This document shows, one piece after another, positions 7,506-14,888 of a stretch of DNA of 64,000 bases. The translations under genes were made by a program, and so were the position numbers. The notes beneath the pieces were generated by a model. That model was not told the DNA's origin. It did no database searches and saw only the letters and a program-made list of their open reading frames with translations. The DNA lies in the NCBI RefSeq assembly GCF_008642375.1, contig NZ_CP029194.1, forward strand, positions 1,488,001 through 1,552,000, written 5' to 3'. The DNA comes from Streptomyces venezuelae. GTDB taxonomy: Bacteria > Actinomycetota > Actinomycetes > Streptomycetales > Streptomycetaceae. Position 1 is the stretch's first letter. Each line of letters begins with the position of its first letter.

Positions 7506-8338
7506 ACCAGCCCGACATGAACGCGATCGTCGGCAGCCACGATCTGCTCCTCGTCACCCTCGACACGCTGCGGTACGACGTGGCGGCCGAGCTGGCGGCC
7601 GAGGGACGCATCCCGAATCTGGCCCGGCATCTGCCCGGCGGGGTCTGGGAGCGGCGGCACGCGCCCGGCAGCTTCACGTACGCCTCCCACCAGGCGATCT
7701 TCGCCGGCTTCCTGCCGACGCCGGACGCCCCGGGACCGCACCCCCGGCTGTTCGCGGCCCGCTTCGCGGGCAGCGAGTCGACCGCCGGCGGGACCTACGT
7801 CCACGACACCCCGGACCTGGTCTCGGCGCTCGCCGGCGAGGGCTACCGGACGGTCTGCGTCGGCGGGGTGGGCTTCTTCAACAAGCAGCCGCCCCTCGGC
7901 TCGGTCCTCCCCGGCCTGTTCCAGGAGAGCCACTGGGAGCCCTCCTTCGGCGTCGCCTCCCCGACCTCCTTCGAGTCCCAGGTGACCCGCTCCGAGGAGG
8001 TCGTCGCCGCCCTCCCGCACGACCGGCGGCTCTTCCTCTTCGTCAACGTCTCCGCGCTGCACCAGCCGAACTGGTTCCACCTGCCGGGGGCGACCCGCGA
8101 GGCCGGGGACTCCCGGGCCACACACGCGGCGGCCCTCGAGTACGTCGACCGGCACGTCGGCCGGCTCTTCGCCGCGATGAGCAGCCGGCGCCCCTGCTTC
8201 GCGATCGTCTGCTCGGACCACGGCACCGCGTACGGCGAGGACGGCCACACCGGGCACCGGCTCGGCCACGAGGTCGTGTGGACCGTGCCGTACGCGCAGT
8301 TCGAACTGGCGGGCCCGGAGCGGGAGACCGCGGCATGA
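7502..8338 (+). CDS. STM4013 family sulfatase-fold hydrolase
   Basis: The 278-residue protein has the alkaline-phosphatase/sulfatase fold signature: LLLVTLDTLRYDV at the N-terminus (metal Asp plus the acidic neighbour), SYASHQAIFAGFLP around the nucleophile position, and CSDHGTAYGEDG with GH near the C-terminus (second metal site). The CxPSR formylglycine motif of true sulfatases is absent, so a Thr/Ser nucleophile or a phospho-ester/phosphoglycerol-type activity is more likely. GTG at 7502 overlaps the previous stop and its own stop overlaps the next ATG (8335), so it is translationally coupled on both sides. It lacks a signal peptide and is presumably cytoplasmic. Confidence 0.82.
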   Translation: MNQPDMNAIVGSHDLLLVTLDTLRYDVAAELAAEGRIPNLARHLPGGVWERRHAPGSFTYASHQAIFAGFLPTPDAPGPHPRLFAARFAGSESTAGGTYVHDTPDLVSALAGEGYRTVCVGGVGFFNKQPPLGSVLPGLFQESHWEPSFGVASPTSFESQVTRSEEVVAALPHDRRLFLFVNVSALHQPNWFHLPGATREAGDSRATHAAALEYVDRHVGRLFAAMSSRRPCFAIVCSDHGTAYGEDGHTGHRLGHEVVWTVPYAQFELAGPERETAA

Positions 8339-9684
8339 GCGACCGCACCGCCCCGCGCCCGTACCGCAGTTACGTCTACGCCTACCCGCACAAGACGGCG
8401 TACCGCCCGCTCCCCGACCCCGCGCCCGCCCTCTCCGACCTCTGGCGGGACGAGCCGAAGGACGCGCTCTCCCTCTACGCGCACATACCGTTCTGCGAGG
8501 TCCGCTGCGGCTTCTGCAACCTCTTCACCCGCATCGGCGCCCCCGACGAGCTGACCACCCGCTATCTGGACGCCCTCGACCGCCAGGCCGCGGCGGTCCG
8601 CGAGGCGCTCGGCGACGCCGCCCCGGTGCGGTTCGCCACGGCCGCTTTCGGCGGTGGCACGCCCACCTTCCTCACCGCCGCCGAGCTGGAGCGGCTCTGC
8701 GACATCGCCGAGAAGCGGACGGGGGTCGATCTGCGGGCGGTGCCGCTCTCCGTCGAGACCTCCCCCGCGACCGCGACCGCCGACCGGCTCGCGCTCCTCG
8801 CCGAGCGGGGCGCGACACGCCTGAGCATCGGGGTGCAGAGCTTCGTGGAGGCGGAGGCGCGGGCCGCCGTCCGGCCGCAGCGCCGCGCGGACGTCGAGTC
8901 GGCCCTCGGCCGGATCCGGGACACCGGAGTCCCGGTGCTCAACATCGACCTCATCTACGGGATCGACGGCCAGACCGAGCGGTCCTGGCACTCCTCGCTC
9001 GACGCGGCGCTCGCCTGGCGCCCCGAGGAGCTGTACCTCTACCCGCTGTACGTCCGGCCGCTCACCGGCCTCGGCCGGATCTCCCCGGCGGACCGGGAGC
9101 GGGCCGACCGCGAGTGGGACGAGCGACGGCTGCGGCTCTACCGCTACGGCCGGGACCACCTCCTCGCCCACGGCTACGAGCAGGTGTCGATGCGGATGTT
9201 CCGGCGGACGGACGCCGCGCCCCTCGGCCCCGACGACTACGCGTGCCAGACGGACGGGATGATCGGCCTGGGCTGCGGGGCCCGCTCGTACACCTCGGCG
9301 CTGCACTACTCCTTCGACTACGCCGTCGACATGCGCGAGATCCGCTCGATCATCGACGCCTACACCGAGTGCGCGGACTTCTCCCGCGTCGAGGTCGGCC
9401 GGTGGGTCGACGCGGAGGAGGCCCGCCGCCGCCATCTGCTCCAGTCGCTGCTCCAGGCCGAGGGCATGCCCGTCGCCGGTTACGAGGAGCGGTTCGGCTC
9501 CTCCCCGTTCGCGGACTTCCCCGCGGAACTGGCCCGCTTCGAGGCGCTCGGCTGGCTCGACGCGGAAGCCCCGGAGGGGCTGCTGCGGCTCTCGCCGGAA
9601 GGGCTCGCGTACTCGGACGGGCTCGGCCCGGAGCTGTTCTCGCCGGACGTGCGGGCCGCCATGGCCGCGTACGAGCCGAAGTAG
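8335..9684 (+). CDS. STM4012 family radical SAM protein (HemN-like)
   Basis: The 449-residue enzyme carries the radical SAM motif CxxxCxxC at C54, C58 and C61 within SLYAHIPFCEVRCGFC. HemN-type features follow: FGGGTPTFL (SAM-binding GGE-like region), RLSIGVQSF and NIDLIYGIDGQT. The overall plan is that of the coproporphyrinogen dehydrogenase superfamily. Residues after 250 diverge from true HemN, and there is no other haem gene nearby, so haem synthesis is unlikely. The start overlaps the STM4013 stop (ATGA). Only 9 bases separate it from the next gene. HemN-like enzymes can be methyltransferases or cyclopropanases, and which applies here is not visible. Confidence 0.85.
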   Translation: MSDRTAPRPYRSYVYAYPHKTAYRPLPDPAPALSDLWRDEPKDALSLYAHIPFCEVRCGFCNLFTRIGAPDELTTRYLDALDRQAAAVREALGDAAPVRFATAAFGGGTPTFLTAAELERLCDIAEKRTGVDLRAVPLSVETSPATATADRLALLAERGATRLSIGVQSFVEAEARAAVRPQRRADVESALGRIRDTGVPVLNIDLIYGIDGQTERSWHSSLDAALAWRPEELYLYPLYVRPLTGLGRISPADRERADREWDERRLRLYRYGRDHLLAHGYEQVSMRMFRRTDAAPLGPDDYACQTDGMIGLGCGARSYTSALHYSFDYAVDMREIRSIIDAYTECADFSRVEVGRWVDAEEARRRHLLQSLLQAEGMPVAGYEERFGSSPFADFPAELARFEALGWLDAEAPEGLLRLSPEGLAYSDGLGPELFSPDVRAAMAAYEPK

Positions 9685-9693
9685 GGGGCGGCC

Positions 9694-10569
9694 GTGGACC
9701 TGACGCTGCTCTACCGCGGCCCGCTCGCCTCCTGCGACTTCGACTGCCCCTACTGTCCCTTCGCCAAGCGCCGGGACAGCCGCGAGCAGCTGCGCGCCGA
9801 CCGGGCCGCGCTCGACCGGTTCACCGGGTGGGCCGCCGCGCAGACCGGCGACCGGCTGCGGATCCTCTTCACCCCGTGGGGCGAGGGCCTGGTGCGCTCC
9901 TGGTACCGGCGGGCGCTCGTCGACCTGTCACGGCTGCCGCACGTCGAGCGGGTGGCGATCCAGACCAATCTGAGCTGCCGGACCGACTGGCTGGCGGAGG
10001 CGGACCCGGAGACCGTCGCCCTGTGGTGCACGTACCACCCGGGCCAGACGCCGTACGAGCGGTTCCTCGGCAAGTGCCGCGAGCTGGCGGACCGGGGCAA
10101 CCGGTTCAGCGTCGGCGTGGTCGGTCTGCCCGAGCACCGGGACGACGCCCGCCGGCTGCGCGCCGCCCTGCCGCCGCACGTCTACCTCTGGGTGAACGCG
10201 GCCGAGGGGCACACGTACACGGACGCGGAGGCCGGGGAGTGGACCGGGATCGATCCGCTCTTCCCGTACAGCAGGCGGCCGCACCGCTCGGCGGGGCTGC
10301 CGTGCCGCACCGGCGAGTCGGTGATCTCGGTGGACGGCGAGGGGACGGTGCGGCGCTGCCACTTCGTCAAGGCCGAGCTGGGAAATCTGTACGACGGTTC
10401 GTACCGCGCGGCGCTGCGCCCCCGGGCCTGCCCCCTCGCCGTCTGCGACTGCCACATCGGCTACGTCCATCTGGAGACGCTGCCGCTGTACGACGTGTTC
10501 GCCGGCGGGGTCCTGGAGCGGATCCCGGCCGGCGGCCCGTCGTCCCTCGGGCAGGTCAGAGGGGCATGA
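9694..10569 (+). CDS. STM4011 family radical SAM protein
   Basis: A 291-residue second radical SAM enzyme with C14, C18 and C21 (CDFDCPYC). The C-terminal half has further cysteines (SAGLPCRTGES, TVRRCHFVKAELGNLYDGS, RACPLAVCDCHIGY), in an arrangement like a SPASM/twitch auxiliary iron-sulfur site. Enzymes with such sites often modify peptides or proteins, which fits an ATP-grasp and a possible recognition protein in the same operon, though no precursor peptide is seen. The GTG start at 9694 follows GGGGGCG. The gene ends 14 bases inside the convergent GDSL hydrolase, so the two 3' ends overlap on opposite strands. Confidence 0.83.
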   Translation: MDLTLLYRGPLASCDFDCPYCPFAKRRDSREQLRADRAALDRFTGWAAAQTGDRLRILFTPWGEGLVRSWYRRALVDLSRLPHVERVAIQTNLSCRTDWLAEADPETVALWCTYHPGQTPYERFLGKCRELADRGNRFSVGVVGLPEHRDDARRLRAALPPHVYLWVNAAEGHTYTDAEAGEWTGIDPLFPYSRRPHRSAGLPCRTGESVISVDGEGTVRRCHFVKAELGNLYDGSYRAALRPRACPLAVCDCHIGYVHLETLPLYDVFAGGVLERIPAGGPSSLGQVRGA

Positions 10570-11350
10570 GGTCGGGGCGCTTCGCCTCGACGTGGTCGCC
10601 CGAGCTCTCGCCGCGCAGCCTGCGCCCGATCCAGGGCACGAGGTACTCCTTGGCCCAGTGGATGTCGTCGCGGCGCACCTCCAGCGTCCCGCGCGGGGGG
10701 CGCGGCGGCCACGGCTGGTCAGGGTCTGCGGGCACCGACAGGCCGATGACCTGGGCGGCGCGCAGGGCGACCCGGGTGTGGCCGTCGGGCGAGAGGTGCA
10801 GCCGGTCGTCGTCCCAGGCCCGCAGGTCCTGCACGGACTTGAGGGACCACAGGTCGAGGACCGGGCAGTCGTAGCGGTCCGCGATGGACCGGACGTGAGC
10901 GGTGTACGTGGCGATCTTCCCGCGCAGGTGCTTGAGCACGGGGATGTCGCGGGTGTCGAAGCCGGTGGTCACCATCACGGTGCCGACGGCGGAGGTCAGG
11001 TCCGCGACGGCGCGCTCGAAGCGCTCGGCCACGTCGTCGGGGTCGGTACCGGGCCGGATGATGTCGTTGCCGCCGGCACAGAAGGTCACCAGGTCGGGGG
11101 CGAGTTCCTTCGCCCGGGGGACCTGTTCCGCCACGATCTGGTCGAGCAGGCGTCCGCGTACGGCCAGGTTGGCGTAGCGGAAGTCGTCGTGCTCCGGCAG
11201 CTGGTCGGCGAGCAGGACCGCGAAGCGGTCCGCCCAGCCGACGTACGTCCCGTCGGGCCCGGGGTCTCCGACGCCCTCGGTGAAGCTGTCACCGATCGCC
11301 GCGTACGACCCGAATGCGTTCTTGTCTCTTGATCTCGAATCGTCTGCCAC
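10556..11350 (-). CDS. SGNH/GDSL hydrolase
   Basis: This 264-residue protein has block I AIGDSFTEGVG with the nucleophile Ser, block III GGND, and block V DDRLHLSPDGH holding the Asp-His pair, so it is a probable esterase/lipase-type hydrolase. No signal peptide is visible, so it is cytoplasmic. The GTG start at 11350 has AAGGA about 10 bases upstream. A candidate promoter lies further up (11443-11416). Its 3' end overlaps the STM4011 gene by 14 bases. The C-terminal 40 residues (WPPRPPRGTLEVRRDDIHWAKEYLVPW) are typical of actinobacterial members. The substrate is unknown. Confidence 0.88.
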   Translation of the reverse strand: MADDSRSRDKNAFGSYAAIGDSFTEGVGDPGPDGTYVGWADRFAVLLADQLPEHDDFRYANLAVRGRLLDQIVAEQVPRAKELAPDLVTFCAGGNDIIRPGTDPDDVAERFERAVADLTSAVGTVMVTTGFDTRDIPVLKHLRGKIATYTAHVRSIADRYDCPVLDLWSLKSVQDLRAWDDDRLHLSPDGHTRVALRAAQVIGLSVPADPDQPWPPRPPRGTLEVRRDDIHWAKEYLVPWIGRRLRGESSGDHVEAKRPDLMPL

Positions 11351-11415
11351 GGGGGCACATCCTTCCCGTTCGGATGTGACCTACGCGACCGTAAGGAGGG
11401 GTTGACGGCGGGTGA

Positions 11416-11443
11416 CATATGCCACCGATAAAGATTCTCCCAA
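11416..11443 (-). promoter_or_regulatory. Candidate promoter of the GDSL hydrolase gene
   Basis: Minus strand TTGGGA (11443-11438), 16-base spacer, CATATG (11421-11416), about 65 bases before the GTG at 11350. The fit to a housekeeping promoter is moderate and rests on position. Confidence 0.35.
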
Positions 11444-11478
11444 GCCGGAATAGCTCCCGGAGTTTGTCAGGAACGCGC

Positions 11479-11510
11479 CGACGGTCCGGCACGGAGGTGC
11501 CGGACCGTCG
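11479..11510 (-). terminator. Hairpin terminator after the LysM-M23 gene
   Basis: Perfect 14-bp stem (11479-11492 with 11497-11510) and a GGAG loop, 26 bases after the peptidase stop. There is no T-run, as is common in Streptomyces. Confidence 0.75.
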
Positions 11511-11535
11511 AGCGAGTGCCTCGGAGCGAGGGGGC

Positions 11536-12561
11536 TCAGATGGAGACGCCGTGCTGGCGCAGGTAGGCCAGCGGGTCCAGGTCGGAGCCGTAGCTCGGCG
11601 AGCTGCGGATCTCGAAGTGCAGGTGCGGGCCGGTGGAGTTGCCGGTCGAACCGGACAGGCCGATCTGCTGGCCGCCGCTCACGGACTGGCCGGACGAGAC
11701 GGAGAGGGAGGAGAGGTGGGCGTACTGCGAATAGGTGCCGTCGGCGTGCTGGATGACGACCTCGTTGCCGTAGGCGCCGCTCCAGCCGGCCGAGACGACG
11801 TTGCCGGCGCCGACGGCGCGGACGGTCGTGCCGGAGGAGGCGATGAAGTCGACACCCGTGTGGTAGCCGGAGGACCACATGGAACCGGAGGCGCGGTACG
11901 GGGTGGAGATGCCGCCACTGACCGGGGAGACCCAGCCGGTCGAGGAGCCGGTGGACTGCGCGGCGGAGGAAGAGCCGGCGTCCGACTGCGCGGCGGTGGC
12001 GGCCGGGGCGGAGGAGCGCTGGCTGCTGCGGGAGGCGCGGGTCTCGTCGGCCGAGCCCTGCGACGAGTCGCTCTTCGCCGCGGCCTTCGGGGCTGCCTTC
12101 GTGGCGGCCTTGGGAGCCGCCTTCGGGGCGGCGGCCTTGGGCGCGGCGCTCTTCGGAGCGGTGGCGGTGCTCTTCGCGCCGAGGGTGAGCTTCATGCCGG
12201 GCAGGATCAGCGAGGGGTTCTCGCCGACGACCTGGCGGTTGTCCGCGTAGAGCTTCTGCCAGCCGCCCGCGAGGTGGTGCTCGGCGGCGATCTTCGACAG
12301 GTAGTCGCCGCTGACGACGGAGTACGTCTTGGGCGCGGCCTTCGCAGCGGCGGGCGCGGCCTGGAGGGCGGCGGGCGCCTTCGCCTGAGCGGCGGCGACG
12401 GCCTGGGCGGGGACGGCGGCCGGGGCAGCCTGCTCGGCGGCGTGGGCTCCGGTGGCGCCGAGGAGCGGCAGCGCGACGACGGCGCCTCCGGTACCGGCGG
12501 CGACGAGTCCACGCGTGAGCGGGTTGATCCTGGGACGGCGGTGCTTACCCTTCGCGGGCAT
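11536..12561 (-). CDS. LysM and M23-family cell-wall peptidase under riboswitch control
   Basis: The 341-residue secreted protein has a basic N-terminus (KGKHRRPR), a hydrophobic signal region ending near A40, one LysM peptidoglycan-binding domain (about 79-127), an A/K/P-rich linker (128-205), and a C-terminal M23 lysostaphin-type domain (about 210-335). The zinc ligands H234 and D238 (HTGVD) and HLH at 313-315 are present, so it should be an active endopeptidase. The ATG at 12561 has GGAGAGGAA 7 bases upstream. The leader contains a ydaO-type c-di-AMP riboswitch, which in Streptomyces controls resuscitation-factor and M23 muralytic enzymes during germination and growth. A strong terminator follows. 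Confidence 0.92.
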   Translation of the reverse strand: MPAKGKHRRPRINPLTRGLVAAGTGGAVVALPLLGATGAHAAEQAAPAAVPAQAVAAAQAKAPAALQAAPAAAKAAPKTYSVVSGDYLSKIAAEHHLAGGWQKLYADNRQVVGENPSLILPGMKLTLGAKSTATAPKSAAPKAAAPKAAPKAATKAAPKAAAKSDSSQGSADETRASRSSQRSSAPAATAAQSDAGSSSAAQSTGSSTGWVSPVSGGISTPYRASGSMWSSGYHTGVDFIASSGTTVRAVGAGNVVSAGWSGAYGNEVVIQHADGTYSQYAHLSSLSVSSGQSVSGGQQIGLSGSTGNSTGPHLHFEIRSSPSYGSDLDPLAYLRQHGVSI

Positions 12562-12576
12562 GGCGAATTCCTCTCC

Positions 12577-12747
12577 GGCGCCTACGAGGTGAGCTGTCGG
12601 GTTCGGACTGGAGATGCCCGGCCGCGTTCTCACGCGGCTTCACCCCGAGCCGTCCTGTTGTCGCGGGACCGGCGTACTACCTGGGTCCCCCGCTCCTGCC
12701 ACGCATGGGATGAGTGCGGATTCCGGACGGTGGCAGGATTCGGCGGT
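12577..12747 (-). ncRNA. c-di-AMP riboswitch (ydaO-yuaA type)
   Basis: The leader read on the minus strand contains the conserved ydaO blocks in order: a GGGGGACCCAGGT block, a CTCGGGGTGAAGCCG block, a GGGCATCTCC block, and the 3' block CCGAACCCGACAGC followed by CCTCGTAGGCG. CGCC at about 12745-12742 can pair with GGCG at 12582-12579 as the closing stem. It ends about 16 bases before the ATG, so ligand binding could act by masking the ribosome binding site or by termination. In this class c-di-AMP turns expression off. Confidence 0.9.
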
Positions 12748-12765
12748 CCGACCGGATTGACGGTG

Positions 12766-12795
12766 ACGCTAGACGAGCGGGGTCGGAGCGAACAA
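12766..12795 (-). promoter_or_regulatory. Promoter of the riboswitch-peptidase transcript
   Basis: Minus strand TTGTTC (12795-12790), 18-base spacer, TAGCGT (12771-12766), placing the transcript start close to 12759, just ahead of the aptamer. The rest of the 12796-13115 stretch holds no gene I can support; it must also contain the promoter of the phosphatase gene. Confidence 0.5.
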
Positions 12796-13115
12796 GCCGC
12801 AGATTTCCGCCGGCATTACACGGGCTGCATTCCTTACGGAATTCCGGTCACCCTCCGTCGATGACGGTCCCTCGATTTCCCTTTTCCGTACGGCAATTGC
12901 TTCGGGCCCTCGGCCACGATCCGTCACTTCTATGACCCTGCTCACGCGTCACCCCCCATCTCGCCTGTAAACAGGGCGTGTTCCACCTAAAGGTCTATTT
13001 CGGACAGATCGGCCATTCCCGTCCGAGGGGGTGCGCCGACCCGGCCCCACCTGGATGATTGCCCTAGGAACCGATCTCGCATCGGCCCCCGAACGACGAC
13101 CCCCCAGGAGCATCC

Positions 13116-13937
13116 GTGACGCAGCAGTTGCCGCAGGTCCCGCCCACCGAAGCGAACGAACCCGAGCTGGCCGAGGTCCGCAACTTCCGGGACGTGGGCG
13201 GCCTGCCGACGACGGACGGGCGTGCCGTGCGACCCGGCCGCCTCTTCCGCAGCGGCCACCTCGCCCACGCCACCGAGACCGACGCCGCCTTCCTCGCCTC
13301 GCTGGGCCTGCACACCGTCTTCGACTTCCGCAACGAGGCCGACCGCAAGGTCGAAGGCGCGGACGTCGAGCTCCCCGGCGTACGGAACGTGAACATCCCC
13401 CTCAACGACCCGGCCGACGGCAAGGAGTTCTGGAAGCTGGTGCGCGACGGCGACATAGCGCAGCTGCGGGAGATCCTGGGCGACGGCAAGGCGGCAGCCC
13501 GAATGTCCGACTCGTACCGAAAGATGGTGGTCGAGCGCACCTCTGAGCACAGCCGGATCCTGCACTCCATGGCCGAGGAGAGCGTCCCGGCCCTGATGCA
13601 CTGCGCGGCGGGCAAGGACCGCGCCGGCCTCTCCATCGCGATCACCCTGCTCGCCGTCGGCGTCGAGCGCGAGGCGATCGAGGCGGACTACGTGAAGTCG
13701 AACGAGCCGCACCGCCGCTACAAGGTGCGCCGCAGCTCCACCGCCGCGGACGCGATGTCGCCCGAGGTGATGGAGCTGCTGAGCCCGCTCTTCGACGCGC
13801 GGGTGGAGTACCTGAGGGCCGCGCTGGAGACGATCGAGGCGACCTGGGGCTCGGTGGAGACCTACCTCACGGAGGGGCTCAAGCTGGCCCCCGAGACCCG
13901 CGAGCGGCTGCGGGAGCGCCTGCTCACCGAGGTGTGA
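13116..13937 (+). CDS. Tyrosine-protein phosphatase (atypical, PTP-like)
   Basis: The 273-residue cytoplasmic protein has the active-site loop HCAAGKDRAG with catalytic C163 and the P-loop Arg (CxxGxDR variant of CX5R), preceded by the family opening VRNFRDVGGLPTTDGRAVRPGRLFRSGHL (described in parts). These belong to the Y_phosphatase3 group, found in protein-tyrosine and lipid phosphatases such as mycobacterial PtpB. The GTG start at 13116 has AGGAG 7 bases upstream. It is convergent with the DUF6126 gene, with a weak 7-bp hairpin (13949-13968) between. The substrate is not deducible; tyrosine phosphatase is the default call. Confidence 0.88.
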   Translation: MTQQLPQVPPTEANEPELAEVRNFRDVGGLPTTDGRAVRPGRLFRSGHLAHATETDAAFLASLGLHTVFDFRNEADRKVEGADVELPGVRNVNIPLNDPADGKEFWKLVRDGDIAQLREILGDGKAAARMSDSYRKMVVERTSEHSRILHSMAEESVPALMHCAAGKDRAGLSIAITLLAVGVEREAIEADYVKSNEPHRRYKVRRSSTAADAMSPEVMELLSPLFDARVEYLRAALETIEATWGSVETYLTEGLKLAPETRERLRERLLTEV

Positions 13938-13948
13938 CCCGGCCGGGT

Positions 13949-13968
13949 CAGGGCCTCCCCGGGCCCTG
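13949..13968. terminator. Weak hairpin between convergent genes
   Basis: CAGGGCC (13949-13955) can pair with GGCCCTG (13962-13968) around a 6-base loop, between the stops of the phosphatase and DUF6126 genes. It is short, so only a possible bidirectional terminator. Confidence 0.4.
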
Positions 13969-13972
13969 CCCC

Positions 13973-14128
13973 CTACTGGTTCTGGCCGCCGAGCATGAAG
14001 AGCAGGTAGAGGAAGCCGGCGAAGAGGTGACCGGCGATCAGGTAGGCGAAGAGGCGGAGCACGAGCCCCTTGGGGAACTTGCCTTCACCGCGCTCTTCGC
14101 CGGTGACCGGTGCGGACTTCTCGGACAT
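13973..14128 (-). CDS. DUF6126 family small membrane protein
   Basis: A 51-residue protein with a charged N-terminus (MSEKSAPVTGEERGEGKFPK) and one hydrophobic helix of about 25 residues (LVLRLFAYLIAGHLFAGFLY, then LLFMLGG), so a single-pass membrane peptide. GAAAGGA lies 8 bases before the ATG at 14128. It follows the XRE-cupin regulator by 35 bases and is probably co-transcribed with it; this pairing is one I recall as recurrent in Streptomyces. Function is unknown. Size, helix and pairing suggest it is the effector or sensor partner of the regulator. Confidence 0.75.
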   Translation of the reverse strand: MSEKSAPVTGEERGEGKFPKGLVLRLFAYLIAGHLFAGFLYLLFMLGGQNQ

Positions 14129-14163
14129 GTCGGTCCTTTCTTCTCGGACAGGATCACGCGGGT

Positions 14164-14793
14164 TCAGCGCCGGTGCGGGGTTCCGTCACCGAGGCACAGC
14201 TCGGCGACGGGACTCTGCATCAGGGTGTGCACGAAGAGCAGCTCGGCCCCGCCGGAGGTGGCGGCGCCGATACGGTGCGGGGTCAGCGAGTCGAAGTGGG
14301 CACTGTCCCCGGGATCGAGGACGTGGACGGCCTCGCCGAGCGCGAGCCGCACCCGCCCCTCCAGGACGTGGATCCACTCCTCGCCGGGGTGGACCCGCAC
14401 GATGTCGGCCCGGGTGGCGTACGGCACGTGGACGCGCAGGCACTGGAGCGCGCGCCCGGCGCCGCCGGCCTGCCGGTAGATCCAGCCGTCGGCCTCGACG
14501 GGCTCGGAGCGGCCGGCCCGGACGACGGGGTCCCGCTCGGGCGGCGCCTCGCCGAGAAGCTCGGAGACCGTCGTACCGTAGACACGGGCGAGGCCGAGCA
14601 GCATCGGCAGCGAAGGCTGCCGGTTCCCCGTCTCCAGTCGGGAGAGGTGGGCCGGCGAGAGGCCGGCCCGCTGGGCGGCCGCCTCCAGGGTGAGTCCGCG
14701 GCGGCGGCGCAGGGACCGCAGCTGCGGGGCGACGTCGGGCAGGACGCCGGAGGTGGCGGGGTCCGGGGAGGCTTCCCCGGGGACGTGGTCCAT
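14164..14793 (-). CDS. XRE family regulator with cupin sensor domain
   Basis: The 209-residue protein has an XRE helix-turn-helix at about residues 24-80 (LRSLRRRRGLTLEAAAQRAG, then LSPAHLSRLETGNRQPSLPML) and a C-terminal cupin (about 130-200; HPGEEWIHVLEGRVRL and DPGDSAHFDSLTPH), which usually binds a small ligand. It is probably a repressor of its own two-gene unit with DUF6126. The ATG at 14793 lacks a strong ribosome binding site. A 33-bp double palindrome lies 22 bases upstream at 14815-14847 and is the obvious operator. Confidence 0.88.
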   Translation of the reverse strand: MDHVPGEASPDPATSGVLPDVAPQLRSLRRRRGLTLEAAAQRAGLSPAHLSRLETGNRQPSLPMLLGLARVYGTTVSELLGEAPPERDPVVRAGRSEPVEADGWIYRQAGGAGRALQCLRVHVPYATRADIVRVHPGEEWIHVLEGRVRLALGEAVHVLDPGDSAHFDSLTPHRIGAATSGGAELLFVHTLMQSPVAELCLGDGTPHRR

Positions 14794-14814
14794 GCGTCCA
14801 TTGCGCCAGGATCA

Positions 14815-14847
14815 TGCCTCTGAGGCAAGTTTCTTGCCTCAGAGGCA
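14815..14847. promoter_or_regulatory. Double-palindrome operator ahead of the XRE-cupin gene
   Basis: Arms 14815-14829 and 14833-14847 are a perfect 15-bp inverted repeat with a TTT spacer. Each arm contains its own 13-bp palindrome (TGCCTCTGAGGCA and TGCCTCAGAGGCA), so the site offers two dimer sites 18 bases apart, allowing two regulator dimers to bind nearly two helical turns apart. Confidence 0.75.
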
Positions 14848-14888
14848 AAGATCGGCAGTGGCCGGTACAAGTCGGTGATCCGTACGGC

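Noticed and set aside
8335..9684. HemN / coproporphyrinogen dehydrogenase for haem synthesis
   Set aside because: Neighbourhood is the STM4011-4015 operon and the C-terminal part diverges from HemN.
12714..12935. 73-aa plus-strand ORF in the riboswitch leader region
   Set aside because: It overlaps the aptamer and promoter and has no ribosome site or recognisable sequence.
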